Source: an uncultured Bacteroidales bacterium (lineage in GTDB: Bacteria; Bacteroidota; Bacteroidia; Bacteroidales; UBA932). From it: a stretch of DNA of 47,951 nt. Each line of letters starts with the position of its first letter. The stretch's first letter is position 1. The translations under genes were made by a program, and so were the position numbers. This document shows, one piece after another, positions 7,712 to 16,927 of the stretch. The notes under the pieces were generated by a model. The model searched no databases. It was not told the origin of the DNA and saw only the letters and a list, made by a program, of their open reading frames with translations. The DNA lies in the NCBI GenBank assembly GCA_900320365.1, contig ONSC01000018.1, forward strand, positions 1-47,951, read 5' to 3'.

Positions 7712-9172
7712 TTATTTTACGTTACGCTTGACGATCTGTTTCTTGTTTTTCGAGCCGGGCTCGTCGGTCTTGAGGTCCTTTATCACTAGACCGTCTACAT
7801 CGTCAGCCACGACGGCGGGGCGGTAATCCTTGGCTTCTGCCACTAGGCGGACATTTTCAAGAGTGATTCCCTTGGCGTGGCGGATGAATAGTCCCCAAGC
7901 CGGAAGCTCCTTAAACTGAGAGAATTCTGGGTAGGTGTCAATCATCTCGGGGATGCTGTCCAATTCCTCAGGAGAGGTGCCCCGATAGGCGTATAGCTTG
8001 TTGCCGCCTCCTGGATAAATGATTTCCACGTTCTTCAAGGTTACATTCTCGATAGGCAGTTCAGGAATACCGACGATCCCGGAGGGAGAGACATTTCTGG
8101 GAAGGTCCTCGATAGGACCCTCATAGCTGTAGCCGGCGTCGGCTTTTCCCAGTGGTACTTGCACTTTTATGTTTGAGAGAGTAATATTCTTAAGGTAACC
8201 CATTTTGCCGTTATTCCAGCGGATTCCGGTACGTAGGTAAATCGCGTTACTGGTGTTGACAGCCTCTAGGCCGTCAACAAGGATATTCTCGATCTCGCCA
8301 CCGTCAACGGATTGGATGGTGATAGCGGATCGGTGGGTGTCGAAGACTTTGTTGTTGATTAGCCGTATATTCTTGAAACCTCCTTTTGATACGGTTCCGA
8401 ATTTGATGGCGCTGGCGCTGGAACGAGCCACACAATTCCTTACCTCTATGTCCTCGCAAAGGTGGGCGGCAGAGTGGGACTTGAAGCAGATGGCGTCATC
8501 GGAAGCATCTATGAATGAGTCTTTTATCAAGACGTGGCGACAGTCCACGATGTCAAGACCATCATTGTTCCAATAGTTCTTGCTATCCATCAGGATTCCG
8601 CTGATTGTGAGGTTCTCGCACTGGTCGGTGACAAGGGTCCATTCTGCGGAATTCCGAAGGTTCACACCCTCGATCTCCATGTTTTCACACTCACGGAAAT
8701 ATATGAGTTTGGGCCTTTTAGTGACTCTGTCGTTCTTGGTTGTGTCCTCAAGAAACCCCAGATGGACCTGATTCAGGAAATTGAGTGCGCAGTCAAATCC
8801 CCTACCGTCGATGACACCCTTCCCTTTTACGGAAATATTCTTCTGACCTTTTGCCAGGAGAAGTCCATAATTGCCCTCGACCATATCGTAGTCGTATGGA
8901 TTGGTTGATCCGACAATGACAGCACCTTCGAGGAGCCTCAACTCGACGTTTGATTTGAGGTGGATACTGCCCGTAAGGTAGCGACCGACCGATATTTCCA
9001 GAACGCCGCCGCCATGGGAACTGATGAAGTCAATACCGGCCTGGAGCGATCTTGTGTTGAGAGTCATGCCGTCGGACTTGACGCCGAAAGAGGAGGCTTG
9101 AAAGATTTTCTCCTGGGCGCTGACTGAAACAGCGATCAGAGCGGCGGTGAGGAAGGTCAGGATTCTTTTCAT
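7712..9172 (-). CDS. GH28 family pectin-type glycosidase (polygalacturonase fold), exported
   Basis: A 486-residue right-handed beta-helix enzyme with a signal peptide ending at VSA-Q (about residue 20). The N-terminal SFGVKSDGMTLNTRSLQAGI is the usual entry into this fold. Catalytic acid motifs are present: NNDGLD (Asp204, Asp207) and SDDAIC (Asp225, Asp226). The third and fourth GH28 motifs, normally G-H-G and R-I-K, are replaced by SSASAIKFGT (251-260) and SAITIQ (282-287). Such divergence occurs in GH28 proteins that do not act on plain homogalacturonan, so an exo-acting or rhamnogalacturonan-type specificity is plausible (inference). It sits between the CxxCH propeller gene (18-base gap) and GH31 (nine-base gap) in the operon. 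Confidence 0.88.
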   Translation of the reverse strand: MKRILTFLTAALIAVSVSAQEKIFQASSFGVKSDGMTLNTRSLQAGIDFISSHGGGVLEISVGRYLTGSIHLKSNVELRLLEGAVIVGSTNPYDYDMVEGNYGLLLAKGQKNISVKGKGVIDGRGFDCALNFLNQVHLGFLEDTTKNDRVTKRPKLIYFRECENMEIEGVNLRNSAEWTLVTDQCENLTISGILMDSKNYWNNDGLDIVDCRHVLIKDSFIDASDDAICFKSHSAAHLCEDIEVRNCVARSSASAIKFGTVSKGGFKNIRLINNKVFDTHRSAITIQSVDGGEIENILVDGLEAVNTSNAIYLRTGIRWNNGKMGYLKNITLSNIKVQVPLGKADAGYSYEGPIEDLPRNVSPSGIVGIPELPIENVTLKNVEIIYPGGGNKLYAYRGTSPEELDSIPEMIDTYPEFSQFKELPAWGLFIRHAKGITLENVRLVAEAKDYRPAVVADDVDGLVIKDLKTDEPGSKNKKQIVKRNVK

Positions 9173-9190
9173 GATTTGTATTGTTTGTGA

Positions 9191-10642
9191 TCACTTGAAT
9201 GTCACGTCTGTGCCTGGGTTGTTTTTGGCCATGTCGGCCATTTCGTCCTGATCGAAAAGAACTGGCCCGGAGATAAACTCAGGCACATTATATGATTTCA
9301 TCAGCATCCTGTCGTGTTCCAAGTCCTTCTGGGGCATCAGGAAGGGTTTGGAGGCCTTTCCATCTTTGTCGATGTGGGCGATGAACAGGCGGGAATACAG
9401 GCCGTCAATCCTCCTGCTGGCCCATACGATCCAACGGCTGTTGCCGCTCCAACTGTGGTAGCTGTCCGCATCCGGGCCGTTTACCTCGTCCAGAGTGTGG
9501 AAGGTGCCGTCTTTCAGGTCAATCATCCTCAATTCGGAATCCTTGTGCCAGATAGCGAAGCAACCATAAGCAGTCTCGGCGAAAAGCAGGAACCTCCCGT
9601 CGGGGGACACCCTTGGGAAAGTCGCGTCCTTCCCGGTTCTGATGGCGTTGTAAACCGTGTCCACCTTGTCGCCGAAAGAGAAAGTCTCCGGATTGAACGG
9701 CATCGAGCAGATGCTGTACTTGACATCTTTGTACCCCTGTGGCATGTCAGGCCGCTTTGTGGAGCAATAATAAAGAGTTTTTCCGTCAGGGGAGAAGGAG
9801 GGGAATGTCTCCATCCTGGTCGTGTCCATGAGCATCGGAGATGAAGACACCCGATGGTTGTCGACATCGTAGACCACCACGTCCGATTTGTAGTCATATA
9901 CCTCGATCCGGTTTGGGTTCGTGGAGTGGAAAAACTGCGCTATATCATTGACAGAGAATGCAATATATTTTCCCGATGGATGCCAATACGGATATACCAG
10001 GGCCGAGATAGTCTGAGGAGTCTTCGTGTTAAGCTTCTCAATGGAGCCGTCCTTCCACACATAAGTTCCCCCGTTGGTAGCCCTCATGTGGAACATCATC
10101 GTGCCCGGATCCCTTCCTTTGAACGAATGGCAGTTCATACAGTTCCGGTCTGTCTTGTCGTTCGTAATGATAGGGGTCTCCGAGAAATTCTCGAGGCAAC
10201 GTTGGTAAAGCCCTATCTTGTTCCACGTCTCATAACCCGGATCGATCAGACGGTATGCCACGTATGGATCAATCCTGTCTTCTGACACGAAAATCGAAAA
10301 CGGACTTCTGGACACATACTTACCTCCTTCTTTAATCTCCACAGTCACAGATATTTCCGAACCTGGCATAGCGATTTCTCTCCAACTGTTTTCCGGTATG
10401 CTGAACCCGCCCTTTCTGGATTTAAGGACTAATTTCTTTCCGGCGTTCTCAAGAATGGCGACACCTTTGGTTCCTTCTCCAAGCGAAAAATTCAAAGGGG
10501 CGATATTCGGGGGTACCGTGACAGCCTTGTAGTCCGGGAATATCGCCGCTTCTGCTGCATCGGGAGCAGGGTATTCCACCTTCGGGACACATGAGGCCGC
10601 TATCAGGGCCATTATTGAAAACAGAGACGCGACCTTTCTCAT
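9191..10642 (-). CDS. Lipoprotein with CxxCH motif and PD40/TolB-like beta-propeller repeats (copy 1)
   Basis: A 483-residue outer-membrane-type lipoprotein (lipobox IAASC, Cys18). After an N-terminal beta-rich region the sequence has NCMNCHSFKG, a canonical CxxCH (168-172) as used for covalent haem attachment. Downstream are TolB/PD40-like blades: WHPSGKYIAFSV, FSPDGKTLYYCS, VSPDGRFLLFAE and SGNSRWIVWASR. Such proteins are often labelled cytochrome c biosynthesis or TolB-like, but the function is not established. The start overlaps the stop of the upstream DUF6057-like gene (ATGA). A close paralogue at 24327-25748 shares the start of the mature protein (IFPDYK-VTVP-NIAPLNFS), the CMNCH site and the blade motifs. 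Haem binding is an inference; two cysteines could also serve a disulfide or metal. Confidence 0.8.
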   Translation of the reverse strand: MRKVASLFSIMALIAASCVPKVEYPAPDAAEAAIFPDYKAVTVPPNIAPLNFSLGEGTKGVAILENAGKKLVLKSRKGGFSIPENSWREIAMPGSEISVTVEIKEGGKYVSRSPFSIFVSEDRIDPYVAYRLIDPGYETWNKIGLYQRCLENFSETPIITNDKTDRNCMNCHSFKGRDPGTMMFHMRATNGGTYVWKDGSIEKLNTKTPQTISALVYPYWHPSGKYIAFSVNDIAQFFHSTNPNRIEVYDYKSDVVVYDVDNHRVSSSPMLMDTTRMETFPSFSPDGKTLYYCSTKRPDMPQGYKDVKYSICSMPFNPETFSFGDKVDTVYNAIRTGKDATFPRVSPDGRFLLFAETAYGCFAIWHKDSELRMIDLKDGTFHTLDEVNGPDADSYHSWSGNSRWIVWASRRIDGLYSRLFIAHIDKDGKASKPFLMPQKDLEHDRMLMKSYNVPEFISGPVLFDQDEMADMAKNNPGTDVTFK

Positions 10643-11562
10643 TGGTTATTCACTCTCATTATATAGTACCAGAAAGTGTTCTTGTACTTATCCGGAGATA
10701 GTTTATTCTCAATCCTGGACTTGAAATCATTGTATTTCTTGAACACCTCTGAAGAGACCCCCACTTTCTTCCAATACCCCTTATCAATTTCCGAAAACAT
10801 GCATGCGGCCTCGGCAAAAGAGACAGGAAGCTCAGGAAGGGCTTCTGTCCCATAGAATTCGTCCAGCATGTCCTTGAACTTGTCCATATCGCAGTCCAGC
10901 AAATACATGACTCCAAGATACTCAACGGCTTTATGGTAACTTGGATTCGCTCGGATAATGTCTTTCAAATCCTCATCGACGCCCCTGACCATGGATATGA
11001 AATCGGTCTTAGGTATGCAGCTCCGCTTGGGACCGAGAACAGGATCCGCCTCGACCGCCTCGTCATTGTTGAGGAAAGGCCTGTAACCTTGGGCGACATT
11101 CTTCCAACCATGGATGTTCTCGAGAATACCGATGTACTTTTCGGCGACTGGGTATGCTCCATAGACCAGGTTGGTCTCTATCAGCCTATTGACCATTTCC
11201 GGGTTCGCATCCTGTTCATCCAGCACATTGGTCTCCATGGCCATCCTCTGCGCGAATGCGATGTGTCCCATGGACCAATAGGTGTCACTCAGGAGCTTAC
11301 CTGTCTCTTTTGTCATATTCCAAGGCACAAGGATACCGTCCGACCCTGCCTGAGTGTAGGTGAACGCCTTGTCGGCCAGCTGTCCGGTCTCGGCAAGAGC
11401 CATATTCAGGCGAGAGAGTTTCAAATAATCTACCTGGTGATCGTCATCGAGATAAGACTCGATGATTTTTTCCGGATCAAATGATGATGGCGCCTCGCAC
11501 TTGCAGGCGGTCATCAGGCTCAGAATTGAGAGTATCAGGCAGGTGAGACTATGCTTCGTCAT
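10639..11562 (-). CDS. Lipoprotein related to the C-terminal part of DUF6057 proteins (short form)
   Basis: A 307-residue protein starting at MTKHSLTCLILS with lipobox LMTAC. It is helical and TPR-like in appearance, with YWSMGHIAFAQRMAMETN and ETNLVYGAYPVAEKYIGIL. It aligns with the C-terminal half of the membrane protein at 22650-24314 through FLNNDEAVEADPVLG versus FLYDDEAVKADPILG, and through the end NTFWYYIMRV versus GTYWYYLVHT. The seven or so membrane helices of that paralogue are absent and replaced by a lipid anchor. The ATG at 11562 is chosen over the in-frame ATG at 11595 because it puts a normal signal peptide at the N-terminus and leaves room for the terminator upstream. Function is unknown; the stop overlaps the next start, implying coupled expression with the CxxCH propeller. 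Confidence 0.72.
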   Translation of the reverse strand: MTKHSLTCLILSILSLMTACKCEAPSSFDPEKIIESYLDDDHQVDYLKLSRLNMALAETGQLADKAFTYTQAGSDGILVPWNMTKETGKLLSDTYWSMGHIAFAQRMAMETNVLDEQDANPEMVNRLIETNLVYGAYPVAEKYIGILENIHGWKNVAQGYRPFLNNDEAVEADPVLGPKRSCIPKTDFISMVRGVDEDLKDIIRANPSYHKAVEYLGVMYLLDCDMDKFKDMLDEFYGTEALPELPVSFAEAACMFSEIDKGYWKKVGVSSEVFKKYNDFKSRIENKLSPDKYKNTFWYYIMRVNNQ

Positions 11563-11573
11563 TACGCGAATAT

Positions 11574-11610
11574 ACAAAAAAGAGGACGGATTCACTAAGG
11601 ACCCGTCCCC
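11574..11610 (-). terminator. Terminator-like hairpin between SusD and the DUF6057-like gene
   Basis: Read on the minus strand, GGGGACGG pairs with CCGTCCTC (one G-U pair) around a 13-base loop and is followed by TTTTTTG. It lies directly after susD and would reduce transcription of the downstream enzymes relative to SusC/SusD. The plus-strand module has a hairpin at the same relative place. Confidence 0.65.
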
Positions 11611-11635
11611 CTTTCAGAGATTATTTAGAATGCTA

Positions 11636-13324
11636 TTAATTCCAGTAAGGATTACCAATTGTCTCTTCCTCAGGGACCTCCCAAATGAGGGTAGGATTAG
11701 CACTCTTCGTCCAGTGGTTGGAACCCTTGCGGTAATTGGAGATGTCTCCCCAGCGCTTTGCGTTGAGGAAGCTCCAATCGCCTTCGCCCCAGAACTCGAT
11801 TCTCCACTGGAGTTTCACGTCCTCAAGGCTTCCTGTGCTTGTCATCGGATTTGATCCGTTCTTAGTACGGGCTGCGAGCAGCCTGTCAAGAGTGGACTTG
11901 GCACCAGAAGTGTTACCCTGCTGTGCGTAAGCCTCAGCAAGCATCAGATATGCGGCTGAAGAACGATAGTAAGGATAATCGGTGAGCCATGTGGAATTGT
12001 CATGGATGGTCTTGCCGTCCCTGGACTCTGTGGCCGCGAATTTCAGGTTCGTGTACTTAGGAACCACGATTCCTGCGTGGAAGGTGGTGTCAGCACCGAC
12101 CGTATTGACGGTATAGAAAGGATAAGCCACATCAGCGCTGGCGATACGGTCCTTACGGAAATCCGAGTCAGGAATCTTGTTGTACAGATCGGCGTCAATC
12201 TGCCAAGCGCTCTGCATGTTGCCGTTCAGCAACGGGTTCTGAAGGACGTAAGGAATGGCGCTCTTACGGGTCACGTTCGCTCCGACAGACTCGGAAGCCT
12301 CCCATCCGAAGATAGCCTCGGGGTTGACTTTGAAGTTGAAGAAAGCGTTCTCGTCAGAGTTGAAACCATCCACGAAGCCGTGACCAGCGGTAAGCTGGGC
12401 CACGCTGGCGAGTTTCTCGTTCGACATACCCCAGTTGGCTTCAGAAATGAAGTTGGGATATTTGGAAACGATATCGCTGGCGGCAGCAGCGGCGATGTCC
12501 CATCTATGGCAGTCGAGGGCGGCGCGGGCGAGGAGGAACTGGGCGACACCGAGATCGATGTCATAGAGTTCTTTTTCTGTGCTGCCTTGAGTGTAGCCGA
12601 TGGACTCGTTGAAGTATTTGACAGCGGTCTGGAGATCGGTGATGATCCTATCCCAAGTTTCCTTGACACTCAGCGGAGCGACAGGAGTATTATAGGCATA
12701 GTTCTCGTAGATCGGCCATCCCTTGGCGGTCGTTGAATCAGGATCGGTAAGATCCGTATATATCTCCATGAGCTCCATGTAACCGAGAGCATAAACCACA
12801 AGGCAACGGGCACGGTAGTCCTTTAACATGGCCTGGGTGGCGCCAGAGGACTTCTCGACCGTCTCCTCGGAGATGTTTTGCATGACCTTGACAGCGTTGG
12901 AAATCTTGATACAAGCTGAGATGTAGTTGGCGTAATTGGCGACCACATCAGCGTTGTAACGATAGTAAGGGAAGTCGTTAGCGACAGAATACCAGTTCGA
13001 GAAAACACCGGCATGACCGGCGTCAGGACCGGAAACGATGTCACCGATGAGCATGTCGTGGGCAAGCTTATGGGTGGCGTCGGCTGACCAGCGGTTTCCA
13101 TATCCCTTGGTCAGTTTGGTGTCGTACACCATCATCTGCGTAGGCATGGTGTTAGCCATACCTTCGAGAGCGAGTTTGATCTTCGACTCATCACCACTCA
13201 GGAAGATATTCTCATTGATATCCTCGACAGTGAACTTGTTAGGGTTGGTGACTTCAAGACGGTCACCGCAAGAAACCAGAAGACCAAGAGCAACAGCAAT
13301 AGAAATTATTTTATGTGTTTTCAT
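11636..13324 (-). CDS. SusD/RagB-family glycan-binding lipoprotein (module 1)
   Basis: A 562-residue surface lipoprotein (lipobox LLVSC, Cys19) that would cap the SusC channel and bind glycan. Features of the family: the N-terminal DRLEVTNPNKFTVEDI, TPR-type helices such as ARCLVVYALGYMELMEIYTDLTD, the segment YYRSSAAYLMLAEAYAQQGN, and the C-terminal LQWRIEFWGEGDWSFLNAKRWG. Length is normal for SusD. It is 18 bases downstream of its SusC partner and is followed by a terminator-like hairpin. It is only distantly similar to the 679-residue SusD of the opposite module, so the two pairs probably recognise different glycans. Confidence 0.93.
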   Translation of the reverse strand: MKTHKIISIAVALGLLVSCGDRLEVTNPNKFTVEDINENIFLSGDESKIKLALEGMANTMPTQMMVYDTKLTKGYGNRWSADATHKLAHDMLIGDIVSGPDAGHAGVFSNWYSVANDFPYYRYNADVVANYANYISACIKISNAVKVMQNISEETVEKSSGATQAMLKDYRARCLVVYALGYMELMEIYTDLTDPDSTTAKGWPIYENYAYNTPVAPLSVKETWDRIITDLQTAVKYFNESIGYTQGSTEKELYDIDLGVAQFLLARAALDCHRWDIAAAAASDIVSKYPNFISEANWGMSNEKLASVAQLTAGHGFVDGFNSDENAFFNFKVNPEAIFGWEASESVGANVTRKSAIPYVLQNPLLNGNMQSAWQIDADLYNKIPDSDFRKDRIASADVAYPFYTVNTVGADTTFHAGIVVPKYTNLKFAATESRDGKTIHDNSTWLTDYPYYRSSAAYLMLAEAYAQQGNTSGAKSTLDRLLAARTKNGSNPMTSTGSLEDVKLQWRIEFWGEGDWSFLNAKRWGDISNYRKGSNHWTKSANPTLIWEVPEEETIGNPYWN

Positions 13325-13342
13325 ATCTCTGTGTCTTATTAA

Positions 13343-16300
13343 TTAAAAATCAAGCTTGATTCCGAAGATCACATTCGCCATCTGTGGATAAACGCACTGG
13401 GCGACATCGTAACCACCGACTGCTGACAGAGAAGGATCAATACCCTTGTGGGCGGAGAAGAAGACCAGGTTGTCAGCCGACACATAAGCGCGGAGACCGC
13501 CAATATGAACTCTTTCAGTAATCTTCTTAGGAAGAGTGTATCCGAGTGTGACGTTCTTCAGACGCAGGTAGGAAGCGTTGAAGAGAGCCATGTTAGTGAA
13601 CTGCCAGCTTCCGATCGTGTCACCGTCATAGCGGCAGGTACGACCGTTAGCCCACCACTGCATAGGGAAGTAGGCGCCGGTATTGGACTCGCTGAAGGTA
13701 GCACCGATTGTCTCTTTGGCGACCCAGCTGTCACCCTTGTTCCAATCAGCCGCAAGGGAGCTGGTACGGTACATCATCTCACCGAACTCACGGGAGAAGA
13801 ACTTACCACCGAGCTGGAATGCCCAAACGGTGCTGAGATCCCAGTTCTTCCAGCGGAAACTGGAGGTAAGACCACCCATGATGTCAGGAGTGGCTGAACC
13901 GTATTCGTACTGGGAGGCGTCAGCGGAGACAAGAGTCTTCACATCCTCGCCTTCTTTATAGTTGGTGTAACGTCCGCCGTGAGCGTAATTACCCTTTTCG
14001 TCAGCGTTGACATCGGCATAGGTCACATGGTGCCAGTACATAGGAAGACCAGAGGTTTCATCAACACCTGCATACTTGTAAAGATAGAGGTTGTAGATGT
14101 CACGGCCCTCGCCGCGGAGATAGAGCTTACCCTGGCCGGCGTTCTGTCCACCAGTGGCGGCCCAAGTCTCTGAAGCGGCTGTCCATGTTCCTTCAGGAAG
14201 CTCAGAAGTCTTAGGATCCCAGACGGGAAGCTGGCTGTCAGGAACATCCACGAGGATGGTGCGGAAGTGGGTGAGGTTGAGGCTCACGTTCCAGTTGAAA
14301 TCCTTGTTGCGGATGATGTCGCTGCTGAGCTCGAACTCGATACCGGTGTTGCGAAGTTTGGCACAGTTACGGGTGTGGGTCGTGTTTGCCATATTCGCAA
14401 GCGGGGAAACAGCCTGGCTGAACAGGGAGTTCGTCGTGAGGTTGTTGTAGTAGTCGATCGCACCGGAGATCCTGCTGTTCAAGAGGGTGAAGTCGAGACC
14501 GGTGTCGAACTGGTGCACGTGCTCCCAAGTGATGTCAGTGTCGACAAGACCAGGGGAAGTAAGGCTATAAGTCTGAGCGCGGTCGCTACCTTTCAGGCCC
14601 TGCCATACTGATACACCATAAGACCAAGTAGGGTTGATATAGTAAGAAGTCACACCGTTCTGGTTTCCGGTGACACCATAGCTGGCACGGAGTTTCGCAT
14701 TGTCCAACCAGCTCTTTGTGCCTTCCATCCAGGGCTCGGAAGAAATTCTCCAACCAGCTCCCACAGACCAGAAGTTACCCCAGCGGTTTTCCTTGATGAA
14801 CTTTGAGGAACCATCACGACGGAAGGAACCGGAGAGATAGTATTTCTCGTCATAGATGTAGTTGGCGCGCCCGAGATAAGACTCAAGACGGAAGTCATCA
14901 AGCTGCCATTTGTCGTTCTCGTAACCGCTGATGTTGTTGTAACGGGAAGTGAAGTTACCAGGCATGACATATCCGGAGAGGAGCTCATCGGCGGAGGCGT
15001 ACTGGACAATCTCGGCGTGGAGATCCTCATACTCATGACCGACCATCGCATCAAAATGGTGCTTGCCATATTCGCGGTTCCAGGTCAGGAGCTGCTGGGT
15101 GTTCATGACGGTTCTGTTCATCCTGCGCAACATCATACCACCACGGTCGGCTCCACGACCGGCCTCATGGTTCATGTAACGGAGGTTGCGGGTGGTGTAT
15201 TCCTCCATTGTGAGGTTGCCCGTGAACTTGAAGCCGTAAGGAAGGGTGATCTCGGTGAAAACCTTAGGAGTCCAGGTCTGGTTGTTGAAGGTGGACTGGT
15301 TGGTCTCGGTCTCCCAGAGAAGGTCGCGGTTGAAGTTGGTTCCGACGTTCTTACCGTCGCCAAGAGGTGAATAGGTCGGGCCTTTCGCGACAACCTTGTT
15401 GCCATCATCGTCCAATTTGACATTTCCGTTAGCGTCATACTCATAAACGGAAATGATCGGAGGATACATCTTGACGTAGTACATCGTGTTACCTGACGCG
15501 CCACCGGCTCCACGGTTCTGCCAACGGGTTGCCATTGTGCGGGTGCTGGTGTTGGCGTAAGACACGTTGGCGCCGACCTTGAGCCAGTTGGTGATCATGG
15601 CGTCAACATTGGCGCGGCCGCTGTAACGCTTGAAACTGGAGGCCACGAGGAAGGAAGGCTCATCGAGGTAACCGAGGGAGAGATAGTAATGCATCTTCTC
15701 GTTACCTCCCCTCGCTGAGATATTGTAATCCTGGCGGAAGGCCCTCTTCATGAGGATGTCTCGATAGCTTTCTTGGTAGAGCAGTTTCGCATTGGGATTG
15801 ATCTTACCGTCAGGGTTCACAAGATAAGCACCACTCATTGTGGAGGATGATTTACTGCCGGTACCTGTGGTGGTATATTGAGCGCCAGGGACAGAATAGG
15901 CCATCCAGTTGCCAAGTCCGTTCTCCTCGAAGGAGGTCTCACTTCCGACATAGTCGAAGAGGTGGGCGCTAGCGAACTGCCTCGCCTCCTGGTCGGAGTG
16001 GTTCGGATTGCTGAAGTTGGTGAAAGGAACACCATTGGCGCCTACACCAGGCAGTCCGGCTCCATCAACACCGTAACGATAGGAGTTGTAGATGCTCCTC
16101 CAAGCGTACTCGTAGTAATCGGAGGCCTTGTCGATCTCAGCGGAATCATAGGGTCCTACAAAGTTGAAACCGACCCTGCTCTCAAAAGAGATCTGGGATT
16201 TTCCAGCCTGACCGGCCTTTGTGGTGATGAGAACGACACCGTTAGCTCCACGGGAACCGTACAGGGCCGTAGAGGCGGCATCCTTCAAAATGGTCACAGA

Positions 16301-16927
16301 TGCGATGTCCTCAGGATTCAGACGGGAGAGAGGGTTCTCCAAAGCGTTCTGGTTAGCGGCGGCGGGCTGAGCGGCGACACCATCGATAACGATGAGGGCG
16401 GAAGCGGCGTCGGCTGATGCGGAGGAAATACCACGGATACGGATACCCATATCGAAACCAGGCTGACCATCGGTCGCGGCGACGCGCAGACCAGGGGCCG
16501 CACCCTCAAGCATACGGGACACTGTGGAAGTGTTCTGTACCGAAATGGTTTCAGATTGAATAGCCGACAAGGATCCGGTGAGATCCTTACGGCGGGCAGT
16601 ACCGTAACCGACGACGACGACATCGTCCAGAAGGAGGGTGTCATCTTCCAGGATTACATTGATAGTACCACGGTTGCCGACAGGCATGGTGACTGTCTTG
16701 TAACCGATGGAGCTGAAGACCAGTTCGGCGTTAGCTCCCACTTTTATGCGGAAGTTACCGTCAAGGTCCGTGATTACGCCCGTATTGGTACCCTTGACCA
16801 TGATACTGGCGCCCGGAATGGCTTCGCCCTTTGAGTCAGTCACTTTACCTGTGACCGAGTTCTGTGCGAAAGCCTGTACTCCTACAGTTAGGAGTACCAG
16901 CAATGCCGTAATGAAACGTTTACCCAT
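13343..16927 (-). CDS. SusC/RagA-family TonB-dependent glycan importer (module 1)
   Basis: A 1194-residue outer-membrane receptor. The signal peptide ends at QAFA-Q. A carboxypeptidase-D-like regulatory domain covers about 25-100 (VTGKVTDSKGEAIPGAS), followed by DVVVVGYGTARRKDLTGS, which leads into the plug. The SusC signature ILKDAASTALYGSRGANGVV lies near 213-232. The rest is the 22-strand barrel ending MANVIFGIKLDF. There is no N-terminal STN domain, so signalling to an ECF anti-sigma factor is not expected. It is the first gene of the minus-strand operon. Its first nine codons share a 25-base identical stretch with the divergent SusC at 17305, which suggests shared ancestry or gene conversion of the 5' end. 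Confidence 0.95.
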   Translation of the reverse strand: MGKRFITALLVLLTVGVQAFAQNSVTGKVTDSKGEAIPGASIMVKGTNTGVITDLDGNFRIKVGANAELVFSSIGYKTVTMPVGNRGTINVILEDDTLLLDDVVVVGYGTARRKDLTGSLSAIQSETISVQNTSTVSRMLEGAAPGLRVAATDGQPGFDMGIRIRGISSASADAASALIVIDGVAAQPAAANQNALENPLSRLNPEDIASVTILKDAASTALYGSRGANGVVLITTKAGQAGKSQISFESRVGFNFVGPYDSAEIDKASDYYEYAWRSIYNSYRYGVDGAGLPGVGANGVPFTNFSNPNHSDQEARQFASAHLFDYVGSETSFEENGLGNWMAYSVPGAQYTTTGTGSKSSSTMSGAYLVNPDGKINPNAKLLYQESYRDILMKRAFRQDYNISARGGNEKMHYYLSLGYLDEPSFLVASSFKRYSGRANVDAMITNWLKVGANVSYANTSTRTMATRWQNRGAGGASGNTMYYVKMYPPIISVYEYDANGNVKLDDDGNKVVAKGPTYSPLGDGKNVGTNFNRDLLWETETNQSTFNNQTWTPKVFTEITLPYGFKFTGNLTMEEYTTRNLRYMNHEAGRGADRGGMMLRRMNRTVMNTQQLLTWNREYGKHHFDAMVGHEYEDLHAEIVQYASADELLSGYVMPGNFTSRYNNISGYENDKWQLDDFRLESYLGRANYIYDEKYYLSGSFRRDGSSKFIKENRWGNFWSVGAGWRISSEPWMEGTKSWLDNAKLRASYGVTGNQNGVTSYYINPTWSYGVSVWQGLKGSDRAQTYSLTSPGLVDTDITWEHVHQFDTGLDFTLLNSRISGAIDYYNNLTTNSLFSQAVSPLANMANTTHTRNCAKLRNTGIEFELSSDIIRNKDFNWNVSLNLTHFRTILVDVPDSQLPVWDPKTSELPEGTWTAASETWAATGGQNAGQGKLYLRGEGRDIYNLYLYKYAGVDETSGLPMYWHHVTYADVNADEKGNYAHGGRYTNYKEGEDVKTLVSADASQYEYGSATPDIMGGLTSSFRWKNWDLSTVWAFQLGGKFFSREFGEMMYRTSSLAADWNKGDSWVAKETIGATFSESNTGAYFPMQWWANGRTCRYDGDTIGSWQFTNMALFNASYLRLKNVTLGYTLPKKITERVHIGGLRAYVSADNLVFFSAHKGIDPSLSAVGGYDVAQCVYPQMANVIFGIKLDF

